The notes: a model not told the origin generated them from the letters alone. Shown: positions 44,101 through 55,840, counted from the stretch's first letter. The stretch is 64,000 bases of DNA from Karstenula rhodostoma CBS 690.94 (GCA_010093485.1 MU001498.1:735697-799696); one strand, 5' to 3'. A program made the numbers and translations.

Positions 44101-45814
44101 GGTCAAATATTCCGACATGGCTGGGTTGCCTAACAACGTCGTCAGACTACGGCACAGGCTATTGTGAACGCACACGAGTCACTGGAATCAATAGCTCTCA
44201 TGGTCGTTGAGACGACTATGGGGAGAGCTGAGCAGATACGCCGCGTACGCGCCTTCTTCGAGTTGGGTTAGGAGTTATGACCTGATGGCGACGTAGCTGA
44301 GATTACTGAGCTCGTATCCCCCTTATTCCTGCCCCGTTCTTCTCTGTCTAGGAGCGGAGAGAAGCGAGGCAAGCGTCGTGCGGTCGCTTGCCAGCTTGAA
44401 GCATCGAGTCATTGCATGACAAGGCGCTTTGCGCAGGATTCTCATGTTCACGTCAGGGTCGGACGCGAAAATCGACCCATGACACGGCCCGGAGTTTTCA
44501 CAAATCAATATTTGAGTATACAAGGCGAGCCGTTGCCGACTTGAGGCTGATTCAGAGGACGCGGAACTTGTGTGCAGGCGTCGGCAAAGTCGGGCAACAC
44601 CGGAAATGAGTCCTTGTTGAGCCTGGGATAACGGGTTTGCAGGGCAGCATGCCGGTATTTGATCCACGAGGGCGATCACGGCACCTGAAGGCCTTGAACC
44701 GATTCTAGGCGACTTCTGGATGCATTGCAGTCCGATACCCTCAGACAATGACATGCATAGTGTTAGACTGATTGCTGTGCGGGGCATGGGGGCTTTGACC
44801 AGGCATCTGATTTCACTCATGGCGGCGACATCTGCTTCTCTGAAGAAACACAGGCACGATTCCCCGCAACGTTACGCCGGTGGCTTCGCTGGACGGACGC
44901 AGGAGGTGGCCTCTGCCATGGCGGGCCAAGACATCCGCCTATGTGGTACGTTCAGCCTCAGCAAGAAGTAGGTGAGGTTATTTGGACGGTCGACTTGTCA
45001 GGCCAGATGGCTGATGGCTGACGACGCATAATGGACAGTAGTAAGAGGTCCCTGACACCTGCACTTCTGTGGCTCGACTGCAAGTGTTGCAGGACGCAGC
45101 GACGATTCAGCTGTCAATGCAGCAGCCGAACGGAAGATTGCCGTGTTTGGAGAGTAGACCGCGGACGTCTAACCATGATTGGCCGCCGAGCTGGGTGCAA
45201 TGTGATGAGCATGAGAAGAGGACATGGCGATGGCGAGCCCCGCAGAGCGCACGGGTAGATGGTGCCCGTCAGAGGGTTTGGGTCCCCTGGACAAAACCAG
45301 ATGGGTAGTGAAGGGAATGGCGCAGTGCTCGAGCCGTGGCTTCGACACCGAGGAGCGCGCTGGTCGATTGGTCGGGCCGAATGGCGCGGGGCACGGGAGC
45401 CCGATGCCGTTTGCTGCCAAACCGGACACAGGCCAACAGTAGGAGAAGCGTGACGGTGACCAGAAGGGACTTTGCGAGCACGAGCGGAACCATGCATGCA
45501 AGCGGGATGCTGTGGTGCGGGTACTGCAATGTGTAACGGCCCACGTTGGTCACCGGGATCAGCTGCCGTGATTCGCAGCAGGCATCGCTCAGTGCTCACT
45601 GTGCGAGGCATGGCCGTCAGCTGCAGAGCAGGCCGGCCGTGGTGGCGGGGTGCTCCGCTTCGCAAAGGCGCACGAAGAGGCCGGCCGGTCAGGCTCGTGA
45701 CGAGGCTCGCGGGCTGGTGAGGGGTGAGGATGAGGGGTGAGTGTGAGGGGTGATGAGGATGTGACGGGCGTGCAGTTGTTTCTTGCCGGTGCAGTGCAGG
45801 GCAGTCGCCGCGAG

Positions 45815-45841
45815 GTGGTGTGGTGTGGTGTGGTGTGGTGT
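45815..45841. repeat. Pentanucleotide microsatellite (GTGTG)n
   Basis: GGTGT repeated five times. Confidence 0.85.
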
Positions 45842-47656
45842 CCTGTCCCATCCCGACGCTGGGTGCTCCGCATGCAGGCCAGCACGTCTGGCACAGCAGG
45901 CGGATTCACGCTGATGGCGGCGAGGCGAGAGGCAGGACGGGGATGGGGTCGTCGGGCGGAGAGGAGGGTTCCGCGCTGTCTAGGCGGGCCAGGGCCAGGG
46001 TGGGCCAAAAGGCGTGAAACGCAACTCGCAGGTAGCGCGTCGTCCCGGCTCCGCGCCCTGCCAGACGCCAGACGCTACGAAGGTCGAGGTGAAGCGTGCG
46101 GTCCTCTGCGGGCGCCCGGGCGGCGTGGCATGCTGGAGCGGTGCTGAGCGGTGCTGTGTGTGTGCGTGTATGTGTGTGGTCGGTGCTGTGTGTGTGTGCG
46201 GGCTGCACGCTCCCGACGCGCACCTGCGATGCGCTGCGCTGTGCCGTGGTGTGCTGGCGAGGGCGGGCAGGCAGGCTCTGGACGCGCTGCAGGCTCAGCG
46301 TCCAGGAACGTGAATCCCACGGCAGGGATGGCCAGTCGACAGCCGGTCGTCCATCTGCTTCACCAGCAGCACAACTGAACATGGCTTGCACTGGCAGCAA
46401 AATGCAGCCGACAGGGGCGTCGCCGCTACCGTGTAGGTACTTGCTCTCGCAGGCCCCAGGCCCCAGGCCCTCTCGCGCGCAGGGACAGGGACAGGGCCGC
46501 GTCCAACGCCAGAGGCAGACGCCGCAGTGTGTCATGGCCCAAGAGAAGGCTGCACCCTCACCACCACCGCCACTGCGCGCCCTGCTCCTGCTCCACCTGC
46601 ATCATCTCCTCCGACTCTGCGACCAGCACCTCCAGACTCCCACACTCCCAGACACTGCGCCTGATCTGCCCTGTCCGTCGCCCCAGCAAGCCCAGCAAGC
46701 AGAACCCCCGTATATTCTCCGACTGCCTTCTCTATCCTATCCGCACGTAGCCCGCTCCACTTTGCTTCTCGCCTGCATACATACATACATACAGAAGCAG
46801 ATCCATGCTGCCCAGCGTCACTCTGTACTGATGCCGTCGACGCTGCTATCCCCCGCCCTCCCTGTTATCCACCAGGGCATCCCAGACCGCCCTGTGCCTA
46901 CGCCCCCCACCACCTCCTCACTCGCTGCCCGCTGGTGATTCGCCTTCCCGACCATAGCACCGCACATATCACCCTGCCTGCCCCGGCCCGGTACCTCGAC
47001 ACCGACCGCTCCGTTTATATCGCGTCTCTGCACCGCCAACAGTGGTACGTGTGCCCTCACCACCCTCCCTCGCACCCCCAGACGCCCTTCCGCTGACATG
47101 CCCAGCACCGTTGCGCCTCTGCGTCACCGTCTGCACCGCCGAATCACTGCGCGCCCTCCTGCAGACCTCTGCTGCACCCTCAACCACGCCCTTCCCTGAC
47201 TAAGCACGTCACAACGAGGAACCTCTTCTCTGCCCATCCGCAGCCCCGCGCCTGTCCCGCCTCGCCGCCCTCCCACCAGTCCCTCGTCGTCCCACGTCGT
47301 CACGCCTACCGTGCTACACGGCCTGCATCTTGCCGCTCCCGGAACGAGAAATACTGACCGAACCTTAATTCTTCTCCTCGCCGTCTTGTGAGTTCCCCTG
47401 TCGTTTCCGTATTTGACTGCCATGTAAACTGACTGCTCAGACCTTCCACTGCCGACTTGACCCTGTCTCTCCTGATCCGCTCCGACTCGAGCACTCAGCC
47501 TGCAGCCTTGGCTTGCTTCCGACCCTGATTGAACGTGATTTCAGCCTCAATCGTCATTGTGCTTTGGACTCAGACTGCACATCGTCCCGTTGAGCTGCAT
47601 CTCACTCCTTTCGGGGCCTCTTCCTACTACTCAAGTCCCCCTCTTCGCTTTCCCTC

Positions 47657-49375
47657 ATGTTGCAAAGTATACGAGCGCCTACCCTGGCAATGCCCCCATT
47701 CGGGCACGACTTGCCTCTCGGCGGAGCCCACAAGATGGAAGGATACGGCGACACTGATGCTTGGCAATGGCCACAATCTGCGACGCAACCAACCTCATAT
47801 GCGCCCATCTTCGACCACTCCGTCTACGCTCACATTAATTCCCAACAACCGACCTCGGTAGCCGTTCCTCGTCACCACTCCATTGCAACTTCCCATGTTG
47901 TCGCCACAGGAAGAGCCCCGCCGCCCCAGAGGCATCAACTCACAGGCGCCATTGTGAAGGCTCAGCCTGCGTTCAAGCCTACTTGGCACGGTTTCCTCGA
48001 CACGACCAAGGATGCCATGACCATTGTGGAGGCTGCGCTGCAGGGACGACTTGGCCACATCAGTCGGCGACCTCACGATAAGGAACGCGCCGAGATGCTT
48101 ACTTCTGGTACTGTCCTGGTCTACGAAGAGAATGCATCCGGCATCAGGCGCTGGACCGACGCCGTCCATTGGTCTCCGAGCAGAGTTATGAACAACTGCC
48201 TCATCTACCGCCAGCTTACCCGGGCCTTGAAGCCGGAAGAGAAGCGTTCTGCTCTCAACCCTTCGTGCAACGGTAAGCGGAAACGCAAGGGTAGCGCAGG
48301 TCCTACGATTACGAAGGCCGGCGAAAACGTCACAAACTCAGATGATGAATACGACATTCCGGTCTTCCAAGGTGCCGTTCCCGGAGACGTCACGCCAGGG
48401 GAGCCCTCGGAGAAAGTCTATGCGAATTTTGCGCAGAGCCTAACACCCGACCAACAGCGACGCTTCTGCGGCTCTTTGATCGACAGCTACGAGTTCAAGG
48501 AAGGTGGTCTGATGAAGAAGACCATTTCAGTCAAGTATCAGGGAACTAACCACCACATCATCTCGTACTACACGCTCGAAGACGTTGTGCACGGCAAACT
48601 GAAGCGCCCGTGTGAGGATCCAGATCTGCGCGATATCCAGCCGCGACCGGAACTGCTCACTGGCTGGAAAGTTAGCCTGGAAGACGAGGAGAGCAAGGAA
48701 CAACCGCAATACCCAACTCACATGCCCGTGGCCCACCCCCAAAATGGGCTTCCGCCGCAGATATATGTCCAAATCCCGGGAAGCTGGCATGGGAGTCAAG
48801 TCTCCCAGTACTCGTCACCTCAGAGCGCTCATCCTTATCCCACGCCTCAAGCCAACCCTGCTCAGTACGTCGCGCAGCCGAGCCAGACGCAGTATCCAGT
48901 GCAGCAGCACTCTCCGCAGCACTACTCGCCTCAGATCCCACACACGGCTCAGCAATACCCTCAAACTGCGTCACCGCACCACCTGCCCGCACAGCAAGCA
49001 TCTGTTCAACGCTACCCTTCTCCGGCATCTTTGGCGCATCAATATTCGCCACACGCGCAGCAACCTGCCCAATACACCTCAACGCAACAGATAGCAGTTC
49101 ATCAACGGTACGGTCCGCCGGCAGCAGCGCATTACTCCACGACACCCCAAGGCGTCCAACAGGCTCCTCCATACTCCATGTCTCAGGCACCAGGACTCGA
49201 TTACAGCGGCCAGAGCTCACTCCAGCAACACGGTGCATACCGACGCACATCGGCTCCAATGGTCATGCAGCAGCCGTATGGCCATCCCGCCTACTCTTCT
49301 GCACCCCAGACGCAGTCTTCTACATACTACGGCACAGATACCAAATATGCCCCCAATCAGACCTTTGAGTACTGA
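47657..49375 (+). CDS. WOPR-domain transcriptional regulator (Gti1/Pac2 family, Ryp1/Wor1/Sge1-like)
   Basis: A single exon of 572 residues; ATG 47657, with a second ATG at 47690 in better context. The first half of the WOPR DNA-binding fold is WHGFLDTTKDAMTIVEAALQ, SRRPHDKERAEMLTSGTVLV, YEENASGIRRWTDAVHWSPS and RVMNNCLIYRQL. After a basic loop (NGKRKRKGS), the second half is FCGSLIDSYEFKEGGLMKKT, TNHHIISYYTLEDVVHGKL and DIQPRPELLTGW. The remaining 230 residues are Gln/Pro/Tyr/Ser-rich (AQQYPQTASPHHLPAQQ), as in Ryp1, Wor1 and Sge1. These proteins are nuclear master regulators of morphology, sporulation and virulence-associated genes. No intron is needed, although some relatives have one. The very long upstream intergenic region is consistent with complex control. 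Confidence 0.93.
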   Translation: MLQSIRAPTLAMPPFGHDLPLGGAHKMEGYGDTDAWQWPQSATQPTSYAPIFDHSVYAHINSQQPTSVAVPRHHSIATSHVVATGRAPPPQRHQLTGAIVKAQPAFKPTWHGFLDTTKDAMTIVEAALQGRLGHISRRPHDKERAEMLTSGTVLVYEENASGIRRWTDAVHWSPSRVMNNCLIYRQLTRALKPEEKRSALNPSCNGKRKRKGSAGPTITKAGENVTNSDDEYDIPVFQGAVPGDVTPGEPSEKVYANFAQSLTPDQQRRFCGSLIDSYEFKEGGLMKKTISVKYQGTNHHIISYYTLEDVVHGKLKRPCEDPDLRDIQPRPELLTGWKVSLEDEESKEQPQYPTHMPVAHPQNGLPPQIYVQIPGSWHGSQVSQYSSPQSAHPYPTPQANPAQYVAQPSQTQYPVQQHSPQHYSPQIPHTAQQYPQTASPHHLPAQQASVQRYPSPASLAHQYSPHAQQPAQYTSTQQIAVHQRYGPPAAAHYSTTPQGVQQAPPYSMSQAPGLDYSGQSSLQQHGAYRRTSAPMVMQQPYGHPAYSSAPQTQSSTYYGTDTKYAPNQTFEY

Positions 49376-51796
49376 GGACGGGGTGCACCGCTAGACAGCA
49401 TCCTTTTCCATATTCACATCATCAGTCCAGAAATACACGAGCCATGATCACGAGGAGGAACGATCAGGGCATAATACCCCGGGCTATCGCGGCGGCAACG
49501 CCGGTACTCGACCTCACCCATGCGGTCCCATCTCCTTTCACGTCTCATCACAATTTGCATTTACACTCGCACGGCGCTGGGGAAGCCTGTCCTCATTAAT
49601 CATCGACAAATTTCTTTTGGCATCGCTTATATGGGTCGGCATTTTGGCATTACCTCTCACTTTCTGTTTGCGCATCTGGGCGGCATCTGACCTTTGTACA
49701 TTGCACGCACCTTCGTTTGAGGGCTGCAAATATTTTGGCTCCACTGCTTCCATTTTTGCTTCGGCACCCTGTATTTGTATCTCTACGCTGCTGCAGTTGC
49801 TGCAGTACCAGCTCCACCTGTTGAACGGGTCTACTGTTCATGTTGCTTTGCTGAGACGATAGCTGCCTCGCGGCATAATCACCCAATCTATTATCCCTCG
49901 CTCACCGTTCCGCCTTTCGCAGTGACTGAACTCACCCACTAACACTACCACAACCGACCTGCTGCTCTTCGCTTTTACACCCGCTTGCCGTCGCAGTGAC
50001 TAAGCACTCACTCTCGACGTGCTGCTCTTATCCACCTCACCGCAGCCGTCTCGCTCCAACCCACCGCAGCCGTCTCGCATCCCCAACCCTTCCCCTTCCC
50101 CTTCCCCTCGCGTACCCCGCGCCACCCGAAGCCGACACCTTCGGCATACCGACCGCACGTGGCACGCCTGACCTCCTCCCCGCGCCCCGCCAACGATGCG
50201 CTGGCATCTCTACTACCTCGCCGTCGTCCCTCTCATCTCTCATCCAACTGAACCCCGCCTACCACCACGCCTCGCCACGGGGAACCGGCAGCGGCAGTAA
50301 GCGCACTTGCATCTAGCGGTGAAGCAAACCCCTTCGGGATCCCTTCGGCGCGGTTCGGTGCGGTTCTCGGTGCCATCGCAGGAAAGCTGCGCGCGGGGGG
50401 CGTGGGCGTGGTATGCGGCTGGGGCTGGGGCTGGGCTGGGCCGGGCTGGACTATGGGCGGGGATCTTGACGGGAGGGGATGGGATGGGATGGGATGAGAT
50501 GTGATGTGATGTGATGGGGTTGGCGTGCATGCATGGGGGGAGGGTCACGTGGGTGGGTGCGGGGGTGGATGGATGTATGTGTGATGTTTACCGTGTTTTG
50601 GCTGCGAGAGGGTAACAACGAGGTATGCGACCGAAACCTGGCTGCATTGAGTAATTGTACAGTCGGTAGGTCGTTGGGCTCCCCCCCTCGAGCAGGTGGG
50701 CGGCCGTACCTTGGCGATACGGTACTTGATGCGTCGTGCGTTGATTGGGGGAGAAGGGCCGAGTGCGCTGTTTAGGGCGAGGAGATGGAGATGGTGAATA
50801 CGACGGGTAGGAAGTGGGATCTTGGCTGGGAAGACGGGGTGGGGGACTAGGAGGGGGAAACGATGGGATGGGATGGGATGGGGCAGTTTGGAGTTGAGAT
50901 ATCGTGGGTGGAATTGGACTTTGACGATGGTGGTTAAGAGTGAGGTAGGGGATTGACTCTCCGCTGCTTCTACGCAGTACTGGCGGTGATGTGGGAAATT
51001 GCAGATGGCAGTTCGACTTGATCTGCTTGGGCGGTCATCACATGGCTGGATGCCCATCGAGCCTCGACGTTGGTATCGGTTTTTGCTGGTTTTTGATAGC
51101 GGTGTGTATATGGGAAGGCCACGGTATTGCTACTAACAGATAACGCAGGCCGTTCGTATATTCTGCACGGCATCAGGAGCCAGTAATAAGAGACAAGAGG
51201 ATGTGAGTGGCTACGATACGTTCATCTCGAAGGTTTCGTCGTGGGTGGTATCGCAGTAGCCGCATAGTAGATTGTCGACGATGTATTTGGAAAGTGTTAG
51301 TCTTGCGTTGCTCACGAAATGAACCAGTGAGGTTCGATGAGGTTCGAGAGGCTATTATTAGGTGACAGTCACAGTCTATATCTTGTCCATCATTTTATGG
51401 CACACCACTTTGTGGTTCCTGTCAACAATCAGAAAAGCATGGTTGCTGAGGTTGATTCTAAGTGGTTTTTTTTTTTATATTAATTCCGGACATCAATTTA
51501 TGGAGGCCTTGAGTATCACAAATAGGAAAGCAGCCACAATTGCTTTTTGTTATTGGTGAAAGAAACGGTGCTGCTGCGATGCAGTTGAAGTTGAGGTGGC
51601 TGGGAGAGGGGGCCGAGCTTCCACCCAACCTCCACCACGTCATCGTTCTTGATATCCTCAATACCGTGACTTGGTCACATAACTACTAACAGCCCAACTG
51701 AAATCGGGCGACCCGTTGAGGATCTTGGGCAGCATTCCAGGTGTTTCGTACTCGAGCAACCCGAAACAACGCGCAAACCCTGTTCGAACCTGCGAT
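49376..51796. other. Intergenic region after the WOPR gene
   Basis: 2.4 kb without a supported gene. It contains pentanucleotide tracts (GGGAT at about 50475-50516, degrading to GTGAT, and 50861-50883), C/T-rich sequence at 49.9-50.3 kb and an AT-rich stretch near 51465-51485. Open frames are short and low-complexity. Confidence 0.5.
50475..50516. repeat. Pentanucleotide microsatellite (GGGAT/GTGAT)n
   Basis: GGGAT units passing into GAGAT and GTGAT units. A second GGGAT tract lies at 50861-50883. Confidence 0.85.
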
Positions 51797-52735
51797 ATGG
51801 CCGACAGTAAACGCAAGGCAGATGATACAAACGACGCGCCCGAGCCGAAAAGACGTGTAACTAGGTCTGTGTCAAAAGCCCCAGCCCCAGTCCCAGCCAA
51901 GCAAGCACCGAAGCCGAAATCCAAAGCACCAGCCGCGAAAGCCTCGAAGCCCAGCAAGCGCGCAGCAAAGGCAGCACCACCAAACGTAGAGAAGACATCT
52001 AACAAGACCGAAGAGTCCGCAGTTGACTCTCCGCCTGCTAACGACACCCCGCGAGCCGTCCTCACCATCCAGCACGCCGCCGTGAAAAAGCCCATCACCT
52101 GCCACCGCTACCCGGATTCCCCGGAGCCCAACCTGCCCACCCCCGGCCTCCTATTCACCCATGGCGCAGGCGGCACGCTCTCCACCCCAGCCGTGGTCAA
52201 CTTCTGCACCGGCTACTCTACGGTCCATCCTATGCTCGCCTTCCAGGGTTCCATGAACCTCGCCGCGCGCATCAAGGGTTTCCATGCGTGCATATCGCAT
52301 CTGGGCCTCGAGAAGCAGCGGCTCACGCTCGGCGGCCGCAGCATGGGCGCTCGCGCCGCCGTGGTGGCCGGCACGGAGGTTCTGGCGGACGACGCGCTGC
52401 GCGAGCTTTGGCTCGTGCTGGTCTCGTATCCGCTCAAAGGCCCGAAGGATGTCCGAGATCAGATATTGTTACATCTGCCGGCCGCGGCGCGTGTGCTGTT
52501 TGTTATTGGTGACAAGGACGCTATGTGCCCGCTTGACTTGCTGGAGGAGACGCGGGGAAAGATGGCGGCGAAGTCGAGGCTTGTTGTCGTTCGTGGCGCG
52601 GATCATGGCATGCGTGTGAGGCCGGTGGCGGAGGAGAGGCGGTTGGGAGAGGAGGCGGGGAGATTGGCGGCGATGTGGGCGGGTGGCGAGGCGGATGACG
52701 GGGATGTTTACATTGGGGGTGAGGAGGAAGGATAG
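51797..52735 (+). CDS. KANL3/TEX30-like alpha/beta hydrolase with basic N-terminal tail
   Basis: A single exon of 312 residues from ATG 51797 (MADSKRKAD). The first 100 residues are Lys/Ala/Pro-rich with bipartite basic clusters (KRKADD, PKRRVTRSVSK), suggesting a nuclear signal. The hydrolase part has LLFTHGAGGTLSTPAVVNF, then LGLEKQRLTLGGRSMGARAA with the nucleophile Ser in GRSMG, VLFVIGDKDAMCPLD (Asp) and VVRGADHGMRVR (His). This set and the short domain match the TEX30/KANL3 group of uncharacterised hydrolases. An upstream in-frame extension to 51716 lacks support. Substrate unknown. Confidence 0.85.
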   Translation: MADSKRKADDTNDAPEPKRRVTRSVSKAPAPVPAKQAPKPKSKAPAAKASKPSKRAAKAAPPNVEKTSNKTEESAVDSPPANDTPRAVLTIQHAAVKKPITCHRYPDSPEPNLPTPGLLFTHGAGGTLSTPAVVNFCTGYSTVHPMLAFQGSMNLAARIKGFHACISHLGLEKQRLTLGGRSMGARAAVVAGTEVLADDALRELWLVLVSYPLKGPKDVRDQILLHLPAAARVLFVIGDKDAMCPLDLLEETRGKMAAKSRLVVVRGADHGMRVRPVAEERRLGEEAGRLAAMWAGGEADDGDVYIGGEEEG

Positions 52736-52987
52736 GGGATCCGGGAGGAAGTCGCGGCCTTGAAGGTTTGTAGCATCTGAGAAGATACGCAACCGCATGC
52801 GGTCGAGTAGTCGATTGATGGAGTAGGTATCCTGGGACAACTCACAGTTCTTTACGACCTCAGCCACCCGAGCTTGGAGGAAGTGTAGCATAAGATTACA
52901 TTCGAATGAGAAACCCACAAACGCCCCCATTGCCCCCATTTTCCTTGAACAGGCTACTCTTACAAGACCAAGAAGAAACACCACCGC

Positions 52988-53576
52988 CTACCCCTCCCTC
53001 TCCACCGGCTCACCCTCATCCCACTCGGGCTCGTCGACGTCCATCATGCCGCCGTACTCCTCGGCGAGCAAGCCCTCATCCACCGCCGTCAACACCCCCT
53101 TGACGTCCTCCGACGCCATCTCTTCGTACACGGCCGTGATGCCGGTGATGCGGCACACGCGCGCCACCGACGCCATGAGGGCCAGGCCCAGCACCGCAAA
53201 CGGGCCCACGGCGACGAGCTGCGTGAAGTGCCTTGGTACAATCAGCTCCCTGTCGACCCGTCACAAACGAAAAGGAAATCACTCACAGGTACCACTGGTG
53301 GATGCACTTGTCGTCCCAGTACTTGAGACGGAGCGCGATCTGCTCCGCGGCCCACTTCTTCTTCTTGTGCTCCATCTCCTGCACGAGCAGCCGCATCTCC
53401 TTGCGGAACTGCCACAGCGACTTGAACCAGTGGTTGCGCCGGTGCTGGTTTCGGTTGCGCACGAAGAGCTTGTCCAGCAGCGCGTGGATGTCTTTGAGCT
53501 GCGCCTTGTCCTTGTCCGGGGCGTTCATGACTTCCTCGGCGGTGAAGGGAAGGGAGGGGATCGTGGCGACGGGCAT
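52988..53576 (-). CDS. RNase MRP protein subunit Rmp1-like
   Basis: Exons 53576-53287 and 53231-52988 (intron GTGAGT...CCAAG, 55 bp), 177 residues. The core helical domain, DIHALLDKLFVRNRNQHRRN followed by HWFKSLWQFRKEMRLL and YWDDKCIHQWYLHFTQLVAVG, matches fungal Rmp1, the subunit that distinguishes RNase MRP from RNase P and helps process pre-rRNA and certain mRNAs. A hydrophobic stretch follows (AVGPFAVLGLALMASVARV), then an acidic C terminus (DVDEPEWDEGEPVE). It converges with the KANL3/TEX30-like gene, with 252 bp between stops. Confidence 0.82.
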
Positions 53577-55191
53577 GTTGGTGGTTGTTCGTAGATAGTA
53601 GGTGGAATGTGGGATTGCTGGAGGTCGCTCGCGGGTGCGGTGCGTGAAGTAGATATGCTGCGGTCGCGCGGATGGCGATGGCGGTTGAATGTGTGTTTCC
53701 GTTAATGAGGTAGGAAACCGTGTTTAGAAGATGTCGGAGCACGTGAGTGAGTCCGTTAGGCAGCGTTCCGTCAAAGCGCGGGAGTGTGTAGTGGGTAGGA
53801 AAGCAGCAGCGTCGACGTTATGGTCATGCTATGAGCGGGACGTGTTTGTTGTGTACGCGAGGAGCTAGAATCTGGAAGAAAGCGGGCAGGAAAGAAGGCG
53901 CCGGTGTTTACACTGTTGCTGGGGAAAACGTCCGCGGTGAATTCTCTAAAGAGCCACACAGGCAACGAGCGAGAAGGCTGGAACCTTGAGTACAGAGTAC
54001 GCTTAAGCGCAAAGGAAACGCTCCCTTGCGCATGCAGTCTTACGCTGCTGATACACAGTAGGTCTTTTCTCAGCCCAAGGTTCCGCTGCTATCTCCTTTC
54101 TAGAAGGCCAAAGTCACCCTCCTTCGTGAGGTCCGGATCTATTGGAGAAGCGGTGAGCCGGTCTTCGGCACGAAACCAGGCCTATTTTCCCCAGAGATTC
54201 CACACGATCCTGCTATTCCGTTAATCGTAGGTCCAAATCGCCAGAGTAAGATGCTGCCTGCGTCGTGTAACGGGACTACGGGGACAACCACACATGGGGC
54301 GGATCGCCAAAAAATCGGACTGGAGAGATTGGCACAAACTGACGTACGGGCGTGGGTACTGTGGTACAGCGAGGTCAGCTGTCATATGGCGCTGGAAACG
54401 CACGTCTCCGCAGGTAGATACTGTTGCTATATGGGAGCGTCGCGTGGTGTGGGTTCGGGAGCTTAGCGCGGGCGGAATTTGCGGGAGCTGTGCAAGGTGC
54501 TGAACTCATCTCAGCCTCCACTGCTGTGTCGTAGTTTTAGCCCGTGGTTCCCGTGCTGATGCTACGCGGGCCAAGAAGGTCATGAGGTCTGCTTCCCCAT
54601 GTTCAGGCTGATGCTGGTAGAAGTTTGCTGCCCTAGTGGCCGAGTCCAAGTTCGGTCCGTGCGGACCCGTTGCGCCTCGGATTTTGCAGGGATCGATTTG
54701 TGGGGCGCGCAACGTGCCTTCAACACCGTGTCTACCACGAATTCCCGAAATGGTCTGCCTGCATGCAGCAGCGTTCGAAGCTTAGAGCGGATCAAATTCC
54801 CCGCCCGATCGCATCCATGCACCCGGATGCGTGTGTGCTACCGTCGTATATGGGAGGGGATGCCGGGACCTCATTCCGAAACCCCTGCAACCGTCCCCAG
54901 CATCCTCACAGATCAACGAATAACTGCAGGAGTATGGACAGCGCATACTTGCAACCGAAAACTGCAGCTCGACTTCTCGTCGGAATTCCTTTGAGGTAGG
55001 CGTTCCGACGGTATTGCGTCGACAGATGCAGCTGCGACAGGCATACTGCATGTGTAGGCATCCGCCCTGGGGTATTATCGCTTGATGCTGCATATGTATG
55101 CAGAAAAAGCTGCCAAGCCCGGCTATCGGTTCCGGCCAATGCAGAAGGTTATACATCGAAATACGTATTGGAACTTGGTGATGGAGCCTAC
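53577..55191. other. Intergenic region after Rmp1, no gene recognised
   Basis: 1.6 kb beginning with the Rmp1 promoter. A reverse-strand open frame (55264-54782) lacks an ATG start and shows no motif. Nothing else seen. Confidence 0.4.
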
Positions 55192-55416
55192 CTAGGTCCG
55201 CAGTATTTGATCCCGGATTTGTGACTTCGAATAGACGTGGGTCTTCATGTAGATTGCTTGCCAATGCCTGAGAAGTTTCTTAACATTCAAACGACGAAGG
55301 CATGATTCTCGGTCGAGCTGTGCCCGAAGGAGCTTGTGTAGCGCCAATGCCAGAAAGATCCCGCTGCATATGAGAAGGAGATATCGCATGTCGGTCGTCA
55401 TACGGTAGTAGAGCAT
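55192..55416 (-). CDS. Possible small single-pass membrane protein, or remnant of a larger gene
   Basis: ATG 55416 gives 74 residues: a hydrophobic helix (YLLLICSGIFLALALH) followed by a basic, helical stretch (RRLNVKKLLRHWQAIYMK). The frame is open further upstream without an ATG. Not recognised; it could be the membrane-anchored start of a decayed enzyme. Confidence 0.25.
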   Translation of the reverse strand: MLYYRMTTDMRYLLLICSGIFLALALHKLLRAQLDRESCLRRLNVKKLLRHWQAIYMKTHVYSKSQIRDQILRT

Positions 55417-55699
55417 TTTCGGAAGGCCCCTGTCATACGCTCCAGGCTTTGTCAAAAGAGGCGCAGGGCACAATACTTTGTTTTTTGTTGTCGGCGCTGC
55501 GTAATGACGTCGCGGCTCAGAGCAGCATACCCATGCTCCGCTGAAATTCGTGTGTAGATGACAGTTTCCGTTCCAGAGTATCAATCATCAGGATCCTGAC
55601 TATGAGCTAGTCCACCTGTTGGTGGGCACAGTTGCCGTGTTGCCGTTCTACGCTTTGTTGTCGCGGTCGTACCTGCAAAAAAGATCAGTTAGTATTGCC

Positions 55700-55840
55700 G
55701 ACCTCGGTATTCGAACCGCCGCAAAAACCGCAAAAAGAAAACCCCGTGCGGTAGGGAAAGGGAAAAGTCTTAACATTTTACCCTTTTGAAACACAATACA
55801 AGACATACCTTAGCGTCCCCCTTACCACTGCGCCACCCAT
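55700..55840 (-). mobile_element. Possible tRNA-derived SINE-like element with Pol III A and B boxes
   Basis: On the reverse strand, TGGCGCAGTGGT (55835-55824) matches the tRNA A-box consensus at all but the last position, and GGTTCGAATACC (55717-55706) matches the B box. They are 106 bp apart, too far for an ordinary tRNA, and the flanks do not pair as an acceptor stem. The sequence between is A/T-rich. This is the layout of a tRNA-derived short retroposon, or of a heavily decayed tRNA gene. Confidence 0.4.

Larger units (their letters stand above)
37978..47656. other. 9.7-kb gene-poor region upstream of the WOPR regulator
   Basis: No supported gene on either strand; open frames are short, overlapping and low-complexity. 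It carries many simple repeats: CCCAT (40431-40460), ACCAT (40822-40852), GTATC (41075-41100), a G10 run near 41346, GTGTG (45815-45841), TG-rich (46154-46200) and CATA (46776-46793). 46.9-47.6 kb is strongly pyrimidine-rich, as in fungal promoters. A reverse frame at 44820-44323 (165 codons, ATG) is the longest that is not low-complexity but shows no motif. Confidence 0.5.

Noticed and set aside
45114..46938. Several 200-280-codon open frames in both directions
   Set aside because: GC-rich low-complexity DNA with TG and GTGTG microsatellites; no motif, no introns, mutually overlapping.
55706..55835. Ordinary tRNA gene
   Set aside because: A and B boxes match, but spacing is too large and no acceptor stem can form.
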